A stretch of DNA of 64,000 bases from assembly GCA_903884115.1 (NCBI GenBank), contig CAISDH010000033.1, forward strand, positions 124,001-188,000, written 5' to 3'. A model generated the notes under the pieces. The model worked only from the letters and a program-made list of their open reading frames with translations, had not been told where the DNA came from and did not search any database. Every line of letters begins with the position of its first letter. The stretch's first letter is position 1. The position numbers and the translations under genes are program-made. This DNA is from an uncultured Microcaldota archaeon. GTDB lineage: Archaea > Micrarchaeota > Micrarchaeia > Micrarchaeales > Micrarchaeaceae. Positions 16,798 through 24,920 of this stretch are shown in pieces.

Positions 16798-17933
16798 CCC
16801 CTCTTGCTTACCTTCTTGAGATGCTTGTCGAATTCTCTGAAGAACACTTCCCACGAGTAGCGTTCCACGACATTCTTCCTGCCATTCCTGCCTAGCTCAT
16901 TCGCAAGCTGCGGGTCCTCTGCGACAGACGCCATCTTGTCGGCCATCTCCTGCTCGCTGTCAACGAGGAATCCTGTCTTCCCGTTCTCTACAGTTTCTTT
17001 CGGGCCCCCTTCATTCACTGCTATTATGGGCTTGGAGCTTGCCATAGCCTCGAGAGGCACAAGCCCGTAATCCTCATTCACCGGCGTGTAGAGCACTGCA
17101 GTGCAGCGGGAATACAAGTCCCTGAGTTTCTCATCATCAACGTCTCTCAATATCTTGATTGCGCTGCTCTTCTTCGCCTCTTCAGCAATGCGCAGGTAGT
17201 AGTCATAGTAGGCTTTGTCTTTAGACACAGGGCCCACCAGCAGGAGCTTGTAGCCTTGCATCTTCTTTTCAAAAAGCCTGAACGCATCTATCGTATATTC
17301 CTGCCTTTTGTTCGGTGAGAACCTTGCAGGGTACAGGAAGTATTTTTCAGAGCCATTGTCCGAGTACTTCTCATGCTCTATGCCGCCGTTGAGCACGGTC
17401 GAGTCTCTTCTGCCGTAATACTTCACTATTCTTGATCGCGTGTTCATGCTGTTCGAGAGTATGCCTTCTATGCTCTTCACCACTTTCTGGTCTATGCTTC
17501 TCACCGCCCTTATGCCTGCCCAGTGCACCGGTTTCTGGTAGAACTTCTTCAGCCGCATCCTGAATTCGTACAGGTCGTAGACGTCCCTGAACGGAGTGTG
17601 CACATACCACAGCACGCGTTCATTATTGTTCCTTATCCAGTGGCTTGGCACCATGTGCGCATTTATCACGTCGTAATCTTCCTTTAGCTTGAGGTTGTAG
17701 AATGAGATGCCATAGTTGAGCCCCTGTGATACCCGGCCGTACGGCAACAGCTTTGAGAGCACGCCCTTTCCCATGACGTTTATGTCAAGGTCCTTGAATT
17801 CCTCGAACGTCTTGTCCTTGTCGTACTCTATTGTGTAGATGCTTGCTTTGTAATGCTGCGCGATCTTCAGGACGACCCTTTCAGCACCGCCCTTAAGTGT
17901 CAGATTTGACTGCGCCATTATGAGTTTCAACAT
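16794..17933 (-). CDS. GT4-type glycosyltransferase
   Basis: 379 residues with a GT-B layout. The C-terminal nucleotide-sugar half shows FLYPARFSPNKRQEYTIDAF, YTPVNEDYGLVPLEAMASSKPIIAVNEGGPKE (the family's E-x7-E) and an ENGKTGFLV loop. Likely transfers a sugar to a lipid or surface glycan, in keeping with the many sequon-rich surface proteins here. No membrane helix. Divergent from srp54; convergent with the TBP-like gene. Confidence 0.9.
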   Translation of the reverse strand: MLKLIMAQSNLTLKGGAERVVLKIAQHYKASIYTIEYDKDKTFEEFKDLDINVMGKGVLSKLLPYGRVSQGLNYGISFYNLKLKEDYDVINAHMVPSHWIRNNNERVLWYVHTPFRDVYDLYEFRMRLKKFYQKPVHWAGIRAVRSIDQKVVKSIEGILSNSMNTRSRIVKYYGRRDSTVLNGGIEHEKYSDNGSEKYFLYPARFSPNKRQEYTIDAFRLFEKKMQGYKLLLVGPVSKDKAYYDYYLRIAEEAKKSSAIKILRDVDDEKLRDLYSRCTAVLYTPVNEDYGLVPLEAMASSKPIIAVNEGGPKETVENGKTGFLVDSEQEMADKMASVAEDPQLANELGRNGRKNVVERYSWEVFFREFDKHLKKVSKRG

Positions 17934-17957
17934 ATCACGTAATTATGTGCCGGAAAG

Positions 17958-17967
17958 CTATTTATAG
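17958..17967 (+). promoter_or_regulatory. TATA box of srp54
   Basis: CTATTTATAG is centred about 33 bp before the ATG at 17996. It is nearly palindromic and could also serve the divergent glycosyltransferase, whose start is at 17933. Confidence 0.5.
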
Positions 17968-17995
17968 GTGGATTTGACTTATTTTATTGGTATCT

Positions 17996-19291
17996 ATGAA
18001 TCTAGGCGAAGGGCTGCGCCAGGCAATAGCAAAGCTGAGCAGATCCACAATAATAGATGCAAACACGATAAATGACTTCTGCAGCGAGCTGCAGGCTACG
18101 CTGCTCAGTGCAGACGTTGAAGTTAGCCTTGCACAGGATTTTGTAACGCACATAAAGGAGAAGGCGCTGAAAGGCAGCGTGCCGAAGGGCGTGACTCCTA
18201 AGGACTACATAACCAACATCGTGTACGATGAGCTGGTGTGCCTTGTCGGAAAGCCTTACGAGCCTGCGCTCAAGAGGCAGAGAATACTGCTGATGGGCCT
18301 GTACGGCTCAGGCAAGACTACCACTGCAGCGAAGCTTGCAAAGTTCTATCAGGATAGGGGACTGAGCGCGGCGCTCATCTGTTGCGACGTGTCAAGGCCT
18401 GCAGCATACGAGCAACTGGAGACTCTTGCTAAGCAGGTGAATGTGCCGTTCTTCGGCATTGCTGCGGAGAAGGACGCCGCGAGCATAGTCAGGAAGGCTC
18501 TCGACAAGTTCAAGGACAAGCAAGTGGTCATATGCGATACAAGCGGCAGGAGCGCATTCGACGCGCAGCTCGTGGACGAGCTCCACAGCGTCGCAGATGC
18601 GTTCGCGCCTGACGAGAAACTGCTCGTAGTAAGCGCAGACACTGGCCAGGTGGCAGGAAGACAGGCGAGGGAATTCGACAGCGCTGTCAAGCTTTCCGGA
18701 GTCATGATAACCAAGATGGACGGCTCAGCAAAGGGAGGTGGCGCACTCAGCGCAACGGCCGCATCAGGCACCTCGGTGATGTTCATAGGCACCGGGGAGA
18801 AGATGAACAACATAGAGCCGTTCGACTCCAACAAGTACATAGGCTCTCTGCTTGGAATACCCAATATCGGTGCGCTGATATCAAGCGTGCAGGAGGCCGT
18901 AAAGGAAGCGAAGATAAAGCCGGAAGAAGCCGATGTGAACGAACTGAACTTCGATTCGTTCTATATGCAGCTCAAGGCGATGAGCAAGCTGGGCCCGCTG
19001 AAGAACGTATTCGGCATGCTCGGTGCTCCAGATGTCTCAAAGGACATGCTGGCGCAGAGCGAAGGCAAGCTGAAGAAATACGAGGTAATAATCGCATCGA
19101 TGACAAAGGATGAGCGCACGAACGAGAGGCTTCTGCACGAGCAGGGCAGGATCCGGCGCATAGCAAACGGGAGCGGCACATCCGAAGGCGACGTCAACAC
19201 GCTGCTTGCCGATTTCAACAAGATGAAGAAGGTATTCAGCATGCTAAAGGGCGACAGGGGTCTCAGGAGAAGGTTTGCAGGCCTAGCATAA
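17996..19291 (+). CDS. srp54: Signal recognition particle 54 kDa protein
   Basis: 431 residues. GTPase that binds signal sequences and 7S RNA and delivers nascent chains to SecY. N domain (1-~85), G domain with GLYGSGKTTTAAKLA, DVSRPAAYEQL, CDTSGR (usually DTAGR) and TKMDGSAKGGG, and a Met-rich M domain (~290-end) with the RRIANGSGTSEGDV RNA-binding motif. ATG 17996 preferred over a TTG 9 bp upstream. SecY is encoded at 27.9 kb. Confidence 0.95.
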   Translation: MNLGEGLRQAIAKLSRSTIIDANTINDFCSELQATLLSADVEVSLAQDFVTHIKEKALKGSVPKGVTPKDYITNIVYDELVCLVGKPYEPALKRQRILLMGLYGSGKTTTAAKLAKFYQDRGLSAALICCDVSRPAAYEQLETLAKQVNVPFFGIAAEKDAASIVRKALDKFKDKQVVICDTSGRSAFDAQLVDELHSVADAFAPDEKLLVVSADTGQVAGRQAREFDSAVKLSGVMITKMDGSAKGGGALSATAASGTSVMFIGTGEKMNNIEPFDSNKYIGSLLGIPNIGALISSVQEAVKEAKIKPEEADVNELNFDSFYMQLKAMSKLGPLKNVFGMLGAPDVSKDMLAQSEGKLKKYEVIIASMTKDERTNERLLHEQGRIRRIANGSGTSEGDVNTLLADFNKMKKVFSMLKGDRGLRRRFAGLA

Positions 19292-19363
19292 CACCAATTC
19301 AGGCCGCTTGTCATACAGCAATAATAAATAGATATTGAGCGCTAATACTTATCGGGTGCTCTG

Positions 19364-19810
19364 TTGTCGATCAAGTATTGGGAATTTGAGGATGCTCCTC
19401 TTAAGGAAAAGCTGAAGAACGTGAAGGTGCGGGAAGTCGCAAAGATATTCTTCGACAACGAGACCGAGGCCTACAGGTTCGCGCTCCTGCTTCTCGAGGC
19501 GAAGAAAAACAACGGGATACGGCTGAAGCAGGTGCCGCAGCAGATCCCAATAGCCACGGCAAAACGATACCTGGACTTCGGCGTGCAGGTAGGCCTGCTC
19601 AAGCACGAGGACAACGCGTACATCATGACCGACAGGTTCTCGAAGCCGCTGAAGAACATCGCAGCATACATAAAGGCGTGGACGGAAAGCAGCCAGGAAG
19701 AGGACATTGCAGTGCAGTTCGTCAACGTAAGGACCGAAAGGCAGGAAAAGCGCGGCGGCAAGCCGATGCAAGCCCCAAGCGAAAATCCTAACCCAGTGCA
19801 GCAGGTATAG
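19364..19810 (+). CDS. Helix-turn-helix-like protein, function unknown
   Basis: 148 residues from a TTG start behind a TATA-like AATAAATAG near 19325. The middle looks like a winged-helix unit (QQIPIATAKRYLDFGVQVGLLKHEDNAYIMTDRF), and the tail is basic then Pro/Asn-rich (disordered). No specific family recognised. Last gene before the AT-richer accessory block. Confidence 0.65.
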   Translation: MSIKYWEFEDAPLKEKLKNVKVREVAKIFFDNETEAYRFALLLLEAKKNNGIRLKQVPQQIPIATAKRYLDFGVQVGLLKHEDNAYIMTDRFSKPLKNIAAYIKAWTESSQEEDIAVQFVNVRTERQEKRGGKPMQAPSENPNPVQQV

Positions 19811-19835
19811 CTTGAGCAGATACAGCTAATTTCAC

Positions 19836-21071
19836 ATGAGGGAGACCATGCCGGACCATGTAGGTGCTGACAATGCCGCAGCGGAGAGACGCAAAAATCC
19901 TGTGCAAAGGATGTCCCTTGATGACGGGATCAAGCATCTTATTGATAGGATAGCGGAACTGGAATCTAAGAGCCCAAGTCCAATAATAGTGGAGATAGCT
20001 GGCGGGTCAGGTTCTGGGAAGACAACAAGAGTGCTTGCCAAATTAAAAGAGAAATTCCAGGACAGGGCGCTGCTGATCTCAATTGACGATTATTATCTAG
20101 GTGCCAGCCATTTCAAAGGACGGAAAATTAATTTCGACCATCCAGATTCGGTTGACCTTGATCTTCTAAGAGAACATCTCAGATTGCTGAAAACAGGAAA
20201 GCGGATAGAGAAGCCAATATACAGCTTCGAGACCGCAGAAACCATCGGAAATGAAAGAGTTGATCCAAAAAGGATAATAATAATCGAAGGAATTTTTACG
20301 CTCAACGAAAAAGTGACAAGAGAAGGCGATCTAAGGGTGTTCGTGGATGTCAGTGCGCACGGCAGGATAATACGGAGGCTTATCAGGGACGTCAAAAGGC
20401 CCTGCTTCTTTTCAAACCCGTCAACATCCATGCAGTACATGACTAACGTTGTGGAGCCCATGTACGTTGCGCACATCGCACCAACAAAACATAACGCAGA
20501 CTTTATAATAGAAAACGATTACGATCCGTACAAAGAAGCGGCGAATACTGATATTCTTGAAATGCAGAGGAAGTACCGTGCCGATATAGATTCAGAGACC
20601 TTGAGAACGGCTGGCGCTAACAGGCTCCTTGGTGCGCATCAGACAGATCATTATTATGCGCCGCAAGATGGCTCTTTTGAAGGCACCAAAGAGCTGCTCA
20701 GGATAAGGAAGGAGAACAATAAGACCATCCTCACATACAAGGGCCCTAGAAAACCAAACGGCAGCGCTATAGAGAGATACAAGTTCGAATTCGAGATAGA
20801 CGACAAGACGGAGCAGGGCGTGGCGTCCATCTACTCTTTGAAACCCAAGACGATCACAAAAAACAGAACACTGTACTGTTACAAAGGGATTGTTTTTAGC
20901 GTGGATACGGACGTGCACAAAACAGAGAAAGACAATGAGAAGGAACTGGGCAACTTCATAGAGGTGACGATCCCGCAAAGCAAAGATGATATCCAGGCGC
21001 TTTCCGAACTGTTGGACGCGCTGAAAATCAAACAGTCCGCCATGGTTCTGAAATCCTACGATGAGATGTGA
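19836..21071 (+). CDS. Uridine-kinase-like P-loop kinase fused to a CYTH domain
   Basis: 411 residues, two domains. Residues ~48-230 are a uridine kinase/phosphoribulokinase-type P-loop: Walker A GGSGSGKTT (56-64), LISIDDYYLG, INFDHPDSVDLDLL, and an IIIIEGIFTL strand. Residues ~238-405 look like a CYTH/triphosphate-tunnel domain: E242-M-Q244-R-K246 at the place of the usual ExExK (here ExQxK), then ELLRIRKENNKTILTYKGPRK and a YKFEFEIDD strand. CYTH enzymes bind triphosphates with metal; the same fusion is known from plant TTM1/TTM2. The substrate cannot be told. Start ATG 19836, with 19848 possible. Confidence 0.85.
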   Translation: MRETMPDHVGADNAAAERRKNPVQRMSLDDGIKHLIDRIAELESKSPSPIIVEIAGGSGSGKTTRVLAKLKEKFQDRALLISIDDYYLGASHFKGRKINFDHPDSVDLDLLREHLRLLKTGKRIEKPIYSFETAETIGNERVDPKRIIIIEGIFTLNEKVTREGDLRVFVDVSAHGRIIRRLIRDVKRPCFFSNPSTSMQYMTNVVEPMYVAHIAPTKHNADFIIENDYDPYKEAANTDILEMQRKYRADIDSETLRTAGANRLLGAHQTDHYYAPQDGSFEGTKELLRIRKENNKTILTYKGPRKPNGSAIERYKFEFEIDDKTEQGVASIYSLKPKTITKNRTLYCYKGIVFSVDTDVHKTEKDNEKELGNFIEVTIPQSKDDIQALSELLDALKIKQSAMVLKSYDEM

Positions 21072-21073
21072 AC

Positions 21074-21244
21074 TTGAGAGTGAGAGTACGGTCTGCTATT
21101 TTCACAGAATTTCAAGAACATAGGTTCAAAACAAAATATATCAGAGCAAAGGGAAAACATTTTTTGTATCAGCTAAACTCAGGAAGGTTTAAAGATTTTC
21201 AATGGTCTCAGCAATACTTGACATTGCAAGAGATAATTGATTAG
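21074..21244 (+). CDS. 56-aa small protein between kinase-CYTH and ATP-grasp genes
   Basis: A short frame starts at TTG 21074 (or GTG 21080) just after the kinase-CYTH stop. Its TAG at 21242-21244 is followed at once by the ATG of the ATP-grasp gene. The product begins LRVRVRSAIFTEFQEH and is basic, with aromatic residues (KHFLYQLNSGRF, FQWSQQYL). The tight 2-bp and 0-bp spacing favours a real operonic gene. Function unknown. It could be an accessory subunit or a peptide acted on by the ATP-grasp enzyme; that is speculation. Confidence 0.55.
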   Translation: MRVRVRSAIFTEFQEHRFKTKYIRAKGKHFLYQLNSGRFKDFQWSQQYLTLQEIID

Positions 21245-22546
21245 ATGACGCAGAGCGAAGAGGAAAAAAAGAAATACAAGTTCTTGTTCGTCACCCAAGA
21301 AGCTCTCTCCTCAGATCTTGCATGGCAAATAACCAAGGAAGGGCACAGTGTCAAGTTCTTCTGCAAAGATAAACCAGAGAATGATGTAGGAGACGGATTC
21401 ATAGAGAAGATCGATAATTGGGAGCAGTATAAGGACTGGGCAGACATCATACTTTTTGATGACGTAGGTTTTGGCGTTGAAGCAGACCAGCTGAGGAAAG
21501 ATGGAAAGTTTGTAGTTGGAGGCTCCGTATATACGGACAAGCTGGAATTCGACAGGAAGTTCGGACAAGATGAATTGAAGGATGCAGGCGTAGCGATACT
21601 GCCCTTCCACAATTTCACCTCGTTCAATGAAGCAATCGCTTTCGTAAAGACCAATCCTGACAAGTATGTTATAAAACCCAGCGGCGAAATACAGGATGAA
21701 AAGGAACTTTTATTTGTGGGAAGGGAAGAGAACGGAACTGATGTCCTGCAGGTGCTGGAGCATTACAAGACCATGTGGTCAAAGAAAATAAAAGAATTTT
21801 TGATCCAGAAGGTGGCCGAGGGTGTGGAAGTTGCGGTTGGTGCATTCTTCAATGGTAAAAACTTCATAACGCCCATTAACATAAATTTTGAACACAAACG
21901 CCTATTTCCGGACGAGATCGGGCCAAGCACCGGTGAAATGGGCACATCAATGTACTGGACCAAAAGCAACCCGATATTCGAGAGCACCTTGTTAAGAACC
22001 AAGGATAAGCTGGTGGCAAGCGGCTATGTCGGCTACATAGACATAAATTGCATAGTGAACGGCAGAGGGATATATCCGCTTGAATGGACGTCACGTTTTG
22101 GGTATCCGACGATAAGCATCCAGATGGAGGGCATTGTCAGCGAGTGGGGGCAGTTCTTCTACGATATTGCGCATGGAAAAGACGTGCAACTGAAGGCAAA
22201 GAAAGGATACCAGATTGGGGTAGTCATCGCGATACCGCCTTTTCCGTTTGAGGACCAGAAAGCATTCAAGAAATACTCAGAGGGGGCTGCAATCTTCTTC
22301 AAGCACCAGAATCCGGATGGCATACACATATGCGAGACAAAGAGGATTGAAGGCGAGTGGTACATTGCGGGAGAATCAGGCTATGCGCTCGTGGTCACAG
22401 GCTCAGGCCAAACAATGGCAGAAGCAATACAGAAAGCGTATCAGAATGTCAAGAACGTCATGCTGCCCAACATGTTCTACCGTTCAGACATAGGACAGAG
22501 ATGGTTCCGGGATAGCGACATGCTGCTAAGCTGGGGCTACTTCTAA
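21245..22546 (+). CDS. ATP-grasp ligase, PurD-like
   Basis: 433 residues. An N-terminal Rossmann-like part (KYKFLFVTQEALSSDLAW... then DIILFDDVGFG) precedes an ATP-grasp fold (~100-330): KYVIKPSGEI, FLIQKVAEGVEVAVGAFFNG, and a metal-site YIDINCIVNGRGIYPLEWTSRFGYP. The layout resembles phosphoribosylamine-glycine ligase (PurD), but the divergence and non-purine setting argue for another carboxylate-amine ligase. Follows the 56-aa gene directly. Same strand as the kinase-CYTH gene; likely one operon. Confidence 0.8.
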   Translation: MTQSEEEKKKYKFLFVTQEALSSDLAWQITKEGHSVKFFCKDKPENDVGDGFIEKIDNWEQYKDWADIILFDDVGFGVEADQLRKDGKFVVGGSVYTDKLEFDRKFGQDELKDAGVAILPFHNFTSFNEAIAFVKTNPDKYVIKPSGEIQDEKELLFVGREENGTDVLQVLEHYKTMWSKKIKEFLIQKVAEGVEVAVGAFFNGKNFITPININFEHKRLFPDEIGPSTGEMGTSMYWTKSNPIFESTLLRTKDKLVASGYVGYIDINCIVNGRGIYPLEWTSRFGYPTISIQMEGIVSEWGQFFYDIAHGKDVQLKAKKGYQIGVVIAIPPFPFEDQKAFKKYSEGAAIFFKHQNPDGIHICETKRIEGEWYIAGESGYALVVTGSGQTMAEAIQKAYQNVKNVMLPNMFYRSDIGQRWFRDSDMLLSWGYF

Positions 22547-22553
22547 CCTCTTC

Positions 22554-23006
22554 TCATCTTTTGAAGATCCACCAATGCCTGCCTTTTTGCTTGGGTTCGC
22601 TCTCCATGCCGTGCACAGCTTCGCAGTACTTCGTCCAATCTACGCCCATCTTCTTTGCCATGAGCCTTTCTAGCTTGGTCGCGAACATGTGTTCGTCCCT
22701 GTAAGGTGCCTTTGGATTGTTGCCCGGCTCTTCCATTGCAGAGTGCAATCCCTTTTTGCGGTCCTCCTCAAACTTCTTGTCGAACTCGACCACCATTTCG
22801 TCGGTAATGCCTTTTTTCTTACAAAGTTGGTACTCAATAAGCTCATGAAGCATAATAAGAAATTCGAAATCTTCATTTCCCAATTTCGAGCTGACGATTT
22901 TTGCAGGGGTTCCAGGTATCCAGTCTCCAGGGGTGTCATAGCGCTGCTTATTTGGAGAAATAACCTCAAGTATGTACTTGGTTTCATTGTCTTCCGTCCC
23001 GTCCAT
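22554..23006 (-). CDS. Phage-type HELIE protein, function unknown
   Basis: 150 residues. Contains MLHELIEYQLCKKKGI and the PGNNPKAPYRDEHMFATKLERLMAKKMGVDW block. I recognise this pairing from uncharacterised proteins common in phages and prophages; the HELxE and later H could bind a metal, but this is not proven. Convergent with the ATP-grasp gene after 7 bp. Supports the idea that 19.8-24.2 kb is accessory DNA. Confidence 0.65.
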   Translation of the reverse strand: MDGTEDNETKYILEVISPNKQRYDTPGDWIPGTPAKIVSSKLGNEDFEFLIMLHELIEYQLCKKKGITDEMVVEFDKKFEEDRKKGLHSAMEEPGNNPKAPYRDEHMFATKLERLMAKKMGVDWTKYCEAVHGMESEPKQKGRHWWIFKR

Positions 23007-23088
23007 GCTCTCTACCTAGTATATTGGTATTCGGGCTTTAAACCCCTATTCTACTATGGAAAACCTACATTGGAGGGCAATTGCCCTA

Positions 23089-23640
23089 TTAGTCTGTTTC
23101 GGATTCAAATGGTCTTAATGAGAGTCCAAGCTTAAAAAGCGCTACCGGCGCTCCTTCGAGTCTGATTCTGCCTTGGCAGTCATATTCTGCGTCCATGGCT
23201 TGGAATATGCTGGCAACCACCGCATCTGGTTTTTGAAATTCCAAATAATACCTTTCTTTTGCAGCATTCTGCCTCAATGAAATTTGGAATGGCTCATACC
23301 TCACGCCTCTATTATTTTCAGATATACCTTCTGCATCCGCTTCTATTTTGCTTGCTTTGTCTACTATGAGTATGTCAATCTCTTTGCTTTCTGAATTGCG
23401 GACATAGCACCAATCTCCCGGAGTAAATATACTTATGAATGCTCTATGGTCTCTCAGTTCCTCTACATCATCTGATTCAATAATGTGCATTCTGTTATTT
23501 TCCATATCTTCTATCTGTGTAGAAGTAATTCCCTTGTCATCAAATCTTTGCCTTTCTACAATCAGGCCATCTATTATGGATGTTTTCGTGTCAATTGCCA
23601 CTGGCTGCGACTTTTCTGGTTTTTGTACTGTTCCTGCCAT
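23089..23640 (-). CDS. Tandem paralogue A, function unknown
   Basis: 183 residues. Shares with the product at 23658: TVQKPE near the start, an IxGLxIxxxRF segment, a DME motif, DVxxxR, and the near-identical CYVRNSE followed by ILIVD. No membrane segment or known catalytic motif. It lies 17 bp downstream of its paralogue on the same strand, so this is a local duplication. Confidence 0.65.
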   Translation of the reverse strand: MAGTVQKPEKSQPVAIDTKTSIIDGLIVERQRFDDKGITSTQIEDMENNRMHIIESDDVEELRDHRAFISIFTPGDWCYVRNSESKEIDILIVDKASKIEADAEGISENNRGVRYEPFQISLRQNAAKERYYLEFQKPDAVVASIFQAMDAEYDCQGRIRLEGAPVALFKLGLSLRPFESETD

Positions 23641-23657
23641 TCATGATCACATGCTTG

Positions 23658-24191
23658 TTACTGCCGCAATAAAGGTTCTGTGCGCTTCAAAAGCACAACA
23701 GGAACTTCTGAAAAGTCTCTTTCCTCTTGATTGGAGGATCCTCTGACATAAAGAAGGACTGCGACCATACATTTCTCACCGGATTTCTGGTTGTGGGCGT
23801 GGTTGATGGCACATTCTCTGATGTGCTTCTCCTCTCCAGGCTTCAGGTCCAGTCTAAACTTCACACTTGATTCTATCATCTGTCTTATCTGTTTTACTTC
23901 GTCAACAATGAGCAGCTCCAATGTTCCTTTTTCTGAATTGCGGACATAGCAACACTCTCCAGGACTAAACGCTCTTAAGAATTCTTCCTTGTGTCTTATT
24001 CTCTTTACATCGTTTGCTTCGATAATTTTCACTCCGTCATCTTCCATGTCTCTTGTCTGTGCAAAGGTCACTCCGCTGCTAAATAAACCTCCGAATCTTC
24101 GCTTGTCTATCACAAGGCCTTCTATCTTTAGCGTATCTGTGTAAATTGGTACTGGCGTTTGCGTTTCTGGCTTTTGTACCGTCTTTTTCAT
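23658..24191 (-). CDS. Tandem paralogue B, function unknown
   Basis: 177 residues; paralogue of the 23089 gene. The N-terminal ~110 residues align well (QKPETQTPVPIYTDT, then SPGECCYVRNSEKG, then LLIVDEVKQI). The C-terminal halves have diverged; this one carries ECAINHAHNQKSGEKCMVAVLLYV, with His and Cys residues. Function unknown. Next upstream feature is the tRNA-Arg gene. Confidence 0.65.
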   Translation of the reverse strand: MKKTVQKPETQTPVPIYTDTLKIEGLVIDKRRFGGLFSSGVTFAQTRDMEDDGVKIIEANDVKRIRHKEEFLRAFSPGECCYVRNSEKGTLELLIVDEVKQIRQMIESSVKFRLDLKPGEEKHIRECAINHAHNQKSGEKCMVAVLLYVRGSSNQEERDFSEVPVVLLKRTEPLLRQ

Positions 24192-24273
24192 CTAATCCCA
24201 ACATTCTGCATTTTTCCTAATATTTATGCTTTACTTTGGATTTGAACCCTGCTTTGCTGTCTGTAAAAATCAG

Positions 24274-24370
24274 CGGGCCCGGTGGGATTTGAACCCACGG
24301 CCATCAACTTGCCTCTGAAGCCTTTGCTTCTTAGAAGGTTGCCGCTCTGTCCAAGCTGAGCTACGAGCCC
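24274..24370 (-). tRNA. tRNA-Arg (UCU) with a ~22-nt intron
   Basis: Acceptor stem 24364-24370 pairs with 24275-24281 (six Watson-Crick pairs, one G-T). D stem GCTC/GAGC, T arm GTGGG-TTCAAAT-CCCAC and discriminator G are clear. Anticodon TCT sits at 24333-24335. The two halves of the anticodon arm fit only if about 22 nt (24310-24331) are removed between positions 37 and 38, the classic archaeal site. The intron holds a GAAGC/GCTTC hairpin. The 27-43 pair would be G-A. The CCA end is not encoded. Confidence 0.9.
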
Positions 24371-24391
24371 TGAATCTTATGCGCGGATAAG

Positions 24392-24399
24392 CTATTTAT
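24392..24399 (-). promoter_or_regulatory. TATA box of tRNA-Arg
   Basis: On the minus strand ATAAATAG lies about 25 bp upstream of the mature tRNA 5' end at 24370, the spacing expected for transcription starting at or next to the tRNA. Confidence 0.5.
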
Positions 24400-24418
24400 G
24401 ATTGCGCATGCCCTCTCT

Positions 24419-24910
24419 TTAGAGTCTTGCGACTTCCTCCATCTTGAAACTTGCGAGCTCCTGGTCTTTGCCGAAAATGCCCACACCTTTCACCTTCTTT
24501 CCTTCAAGTAGCTCCGGCAGCCAAATTCCTGTGTCTTTCCACATGCTGCCATACGGCACCTTGTCGAATTTGAACCACTTCGGGCTCATTTCCTCGGTCT
24601 CCTTTGGCGTCCCGTCCCACGCGTCGACCATGAACACGTGCACCTGCTGGTCCCAGTCCTTATCAGGATCATCCGGAAAGTGGAAATCAAGCACCGCTGC
24701 CTTCCTCATGGATGTTGGCACGACCTCTATCTCCTCCTCAGTCTCTCTTATCGCCGTATCTTCAACACTCTCCCCTGCTTCCTGCTTGCCTCCGACGCCG
24801 TTCCATTTTCCGGCTCCGAATCCCCTCTTTTTCATCGCAAGCAGCACCCTGCCATCGCTGACCAGGAAGCACGATGTCGCCTTTCTAAGGTTTTCATCAG
24901 GCACGGGCAT
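24419..24910 (-). CDS. MTH1-like Nudix hydrolase (8-oxo-dGTPase type)
   Basis: 163 residues. Nudix box GGKQEAGESVEDTAIRETEEE, with the usual box Gly after EE-x replaced by Glu. Resemblance to MTH1 is strong outside the box: VLLAMKKRGFGAGKWNGVGGK, VHVFMVDAWDGTP, MSPKWFKFDKVPYGSMWKD. MTH1 clears oxidised purine nucleotides. This MTH1-style layout is best known in eukaryotes and bacteria, so it may have been acquired. ATG 24910 preferred over a GTG 3 bp upstream. Confidence 0.85.
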   Translation of the reverse strand: MPVPDENLRKATSCFLVSDGRVLLAMKKRGFGAGKWNGVGGKQEAGESVEDTAIRETEEEIEVVPTSMRKAAVLDFHFPDDPDKDWDQQVHVFMVDAWDGTPKETEEMSPKWFKFDKVPYGSMWKDTGIWLPELLEGKKVKGVGIFGKDQELASFKMEEVARL

Positions 24911-24920
24911 CACGTCACTG

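Noticed and set aside
24240-24370. Attachment site for an integrated element at tRNA-Arg
   Set aside because: No second copy of the tRNA 3' end and no integrase gene was seen, so only the geometry fits.
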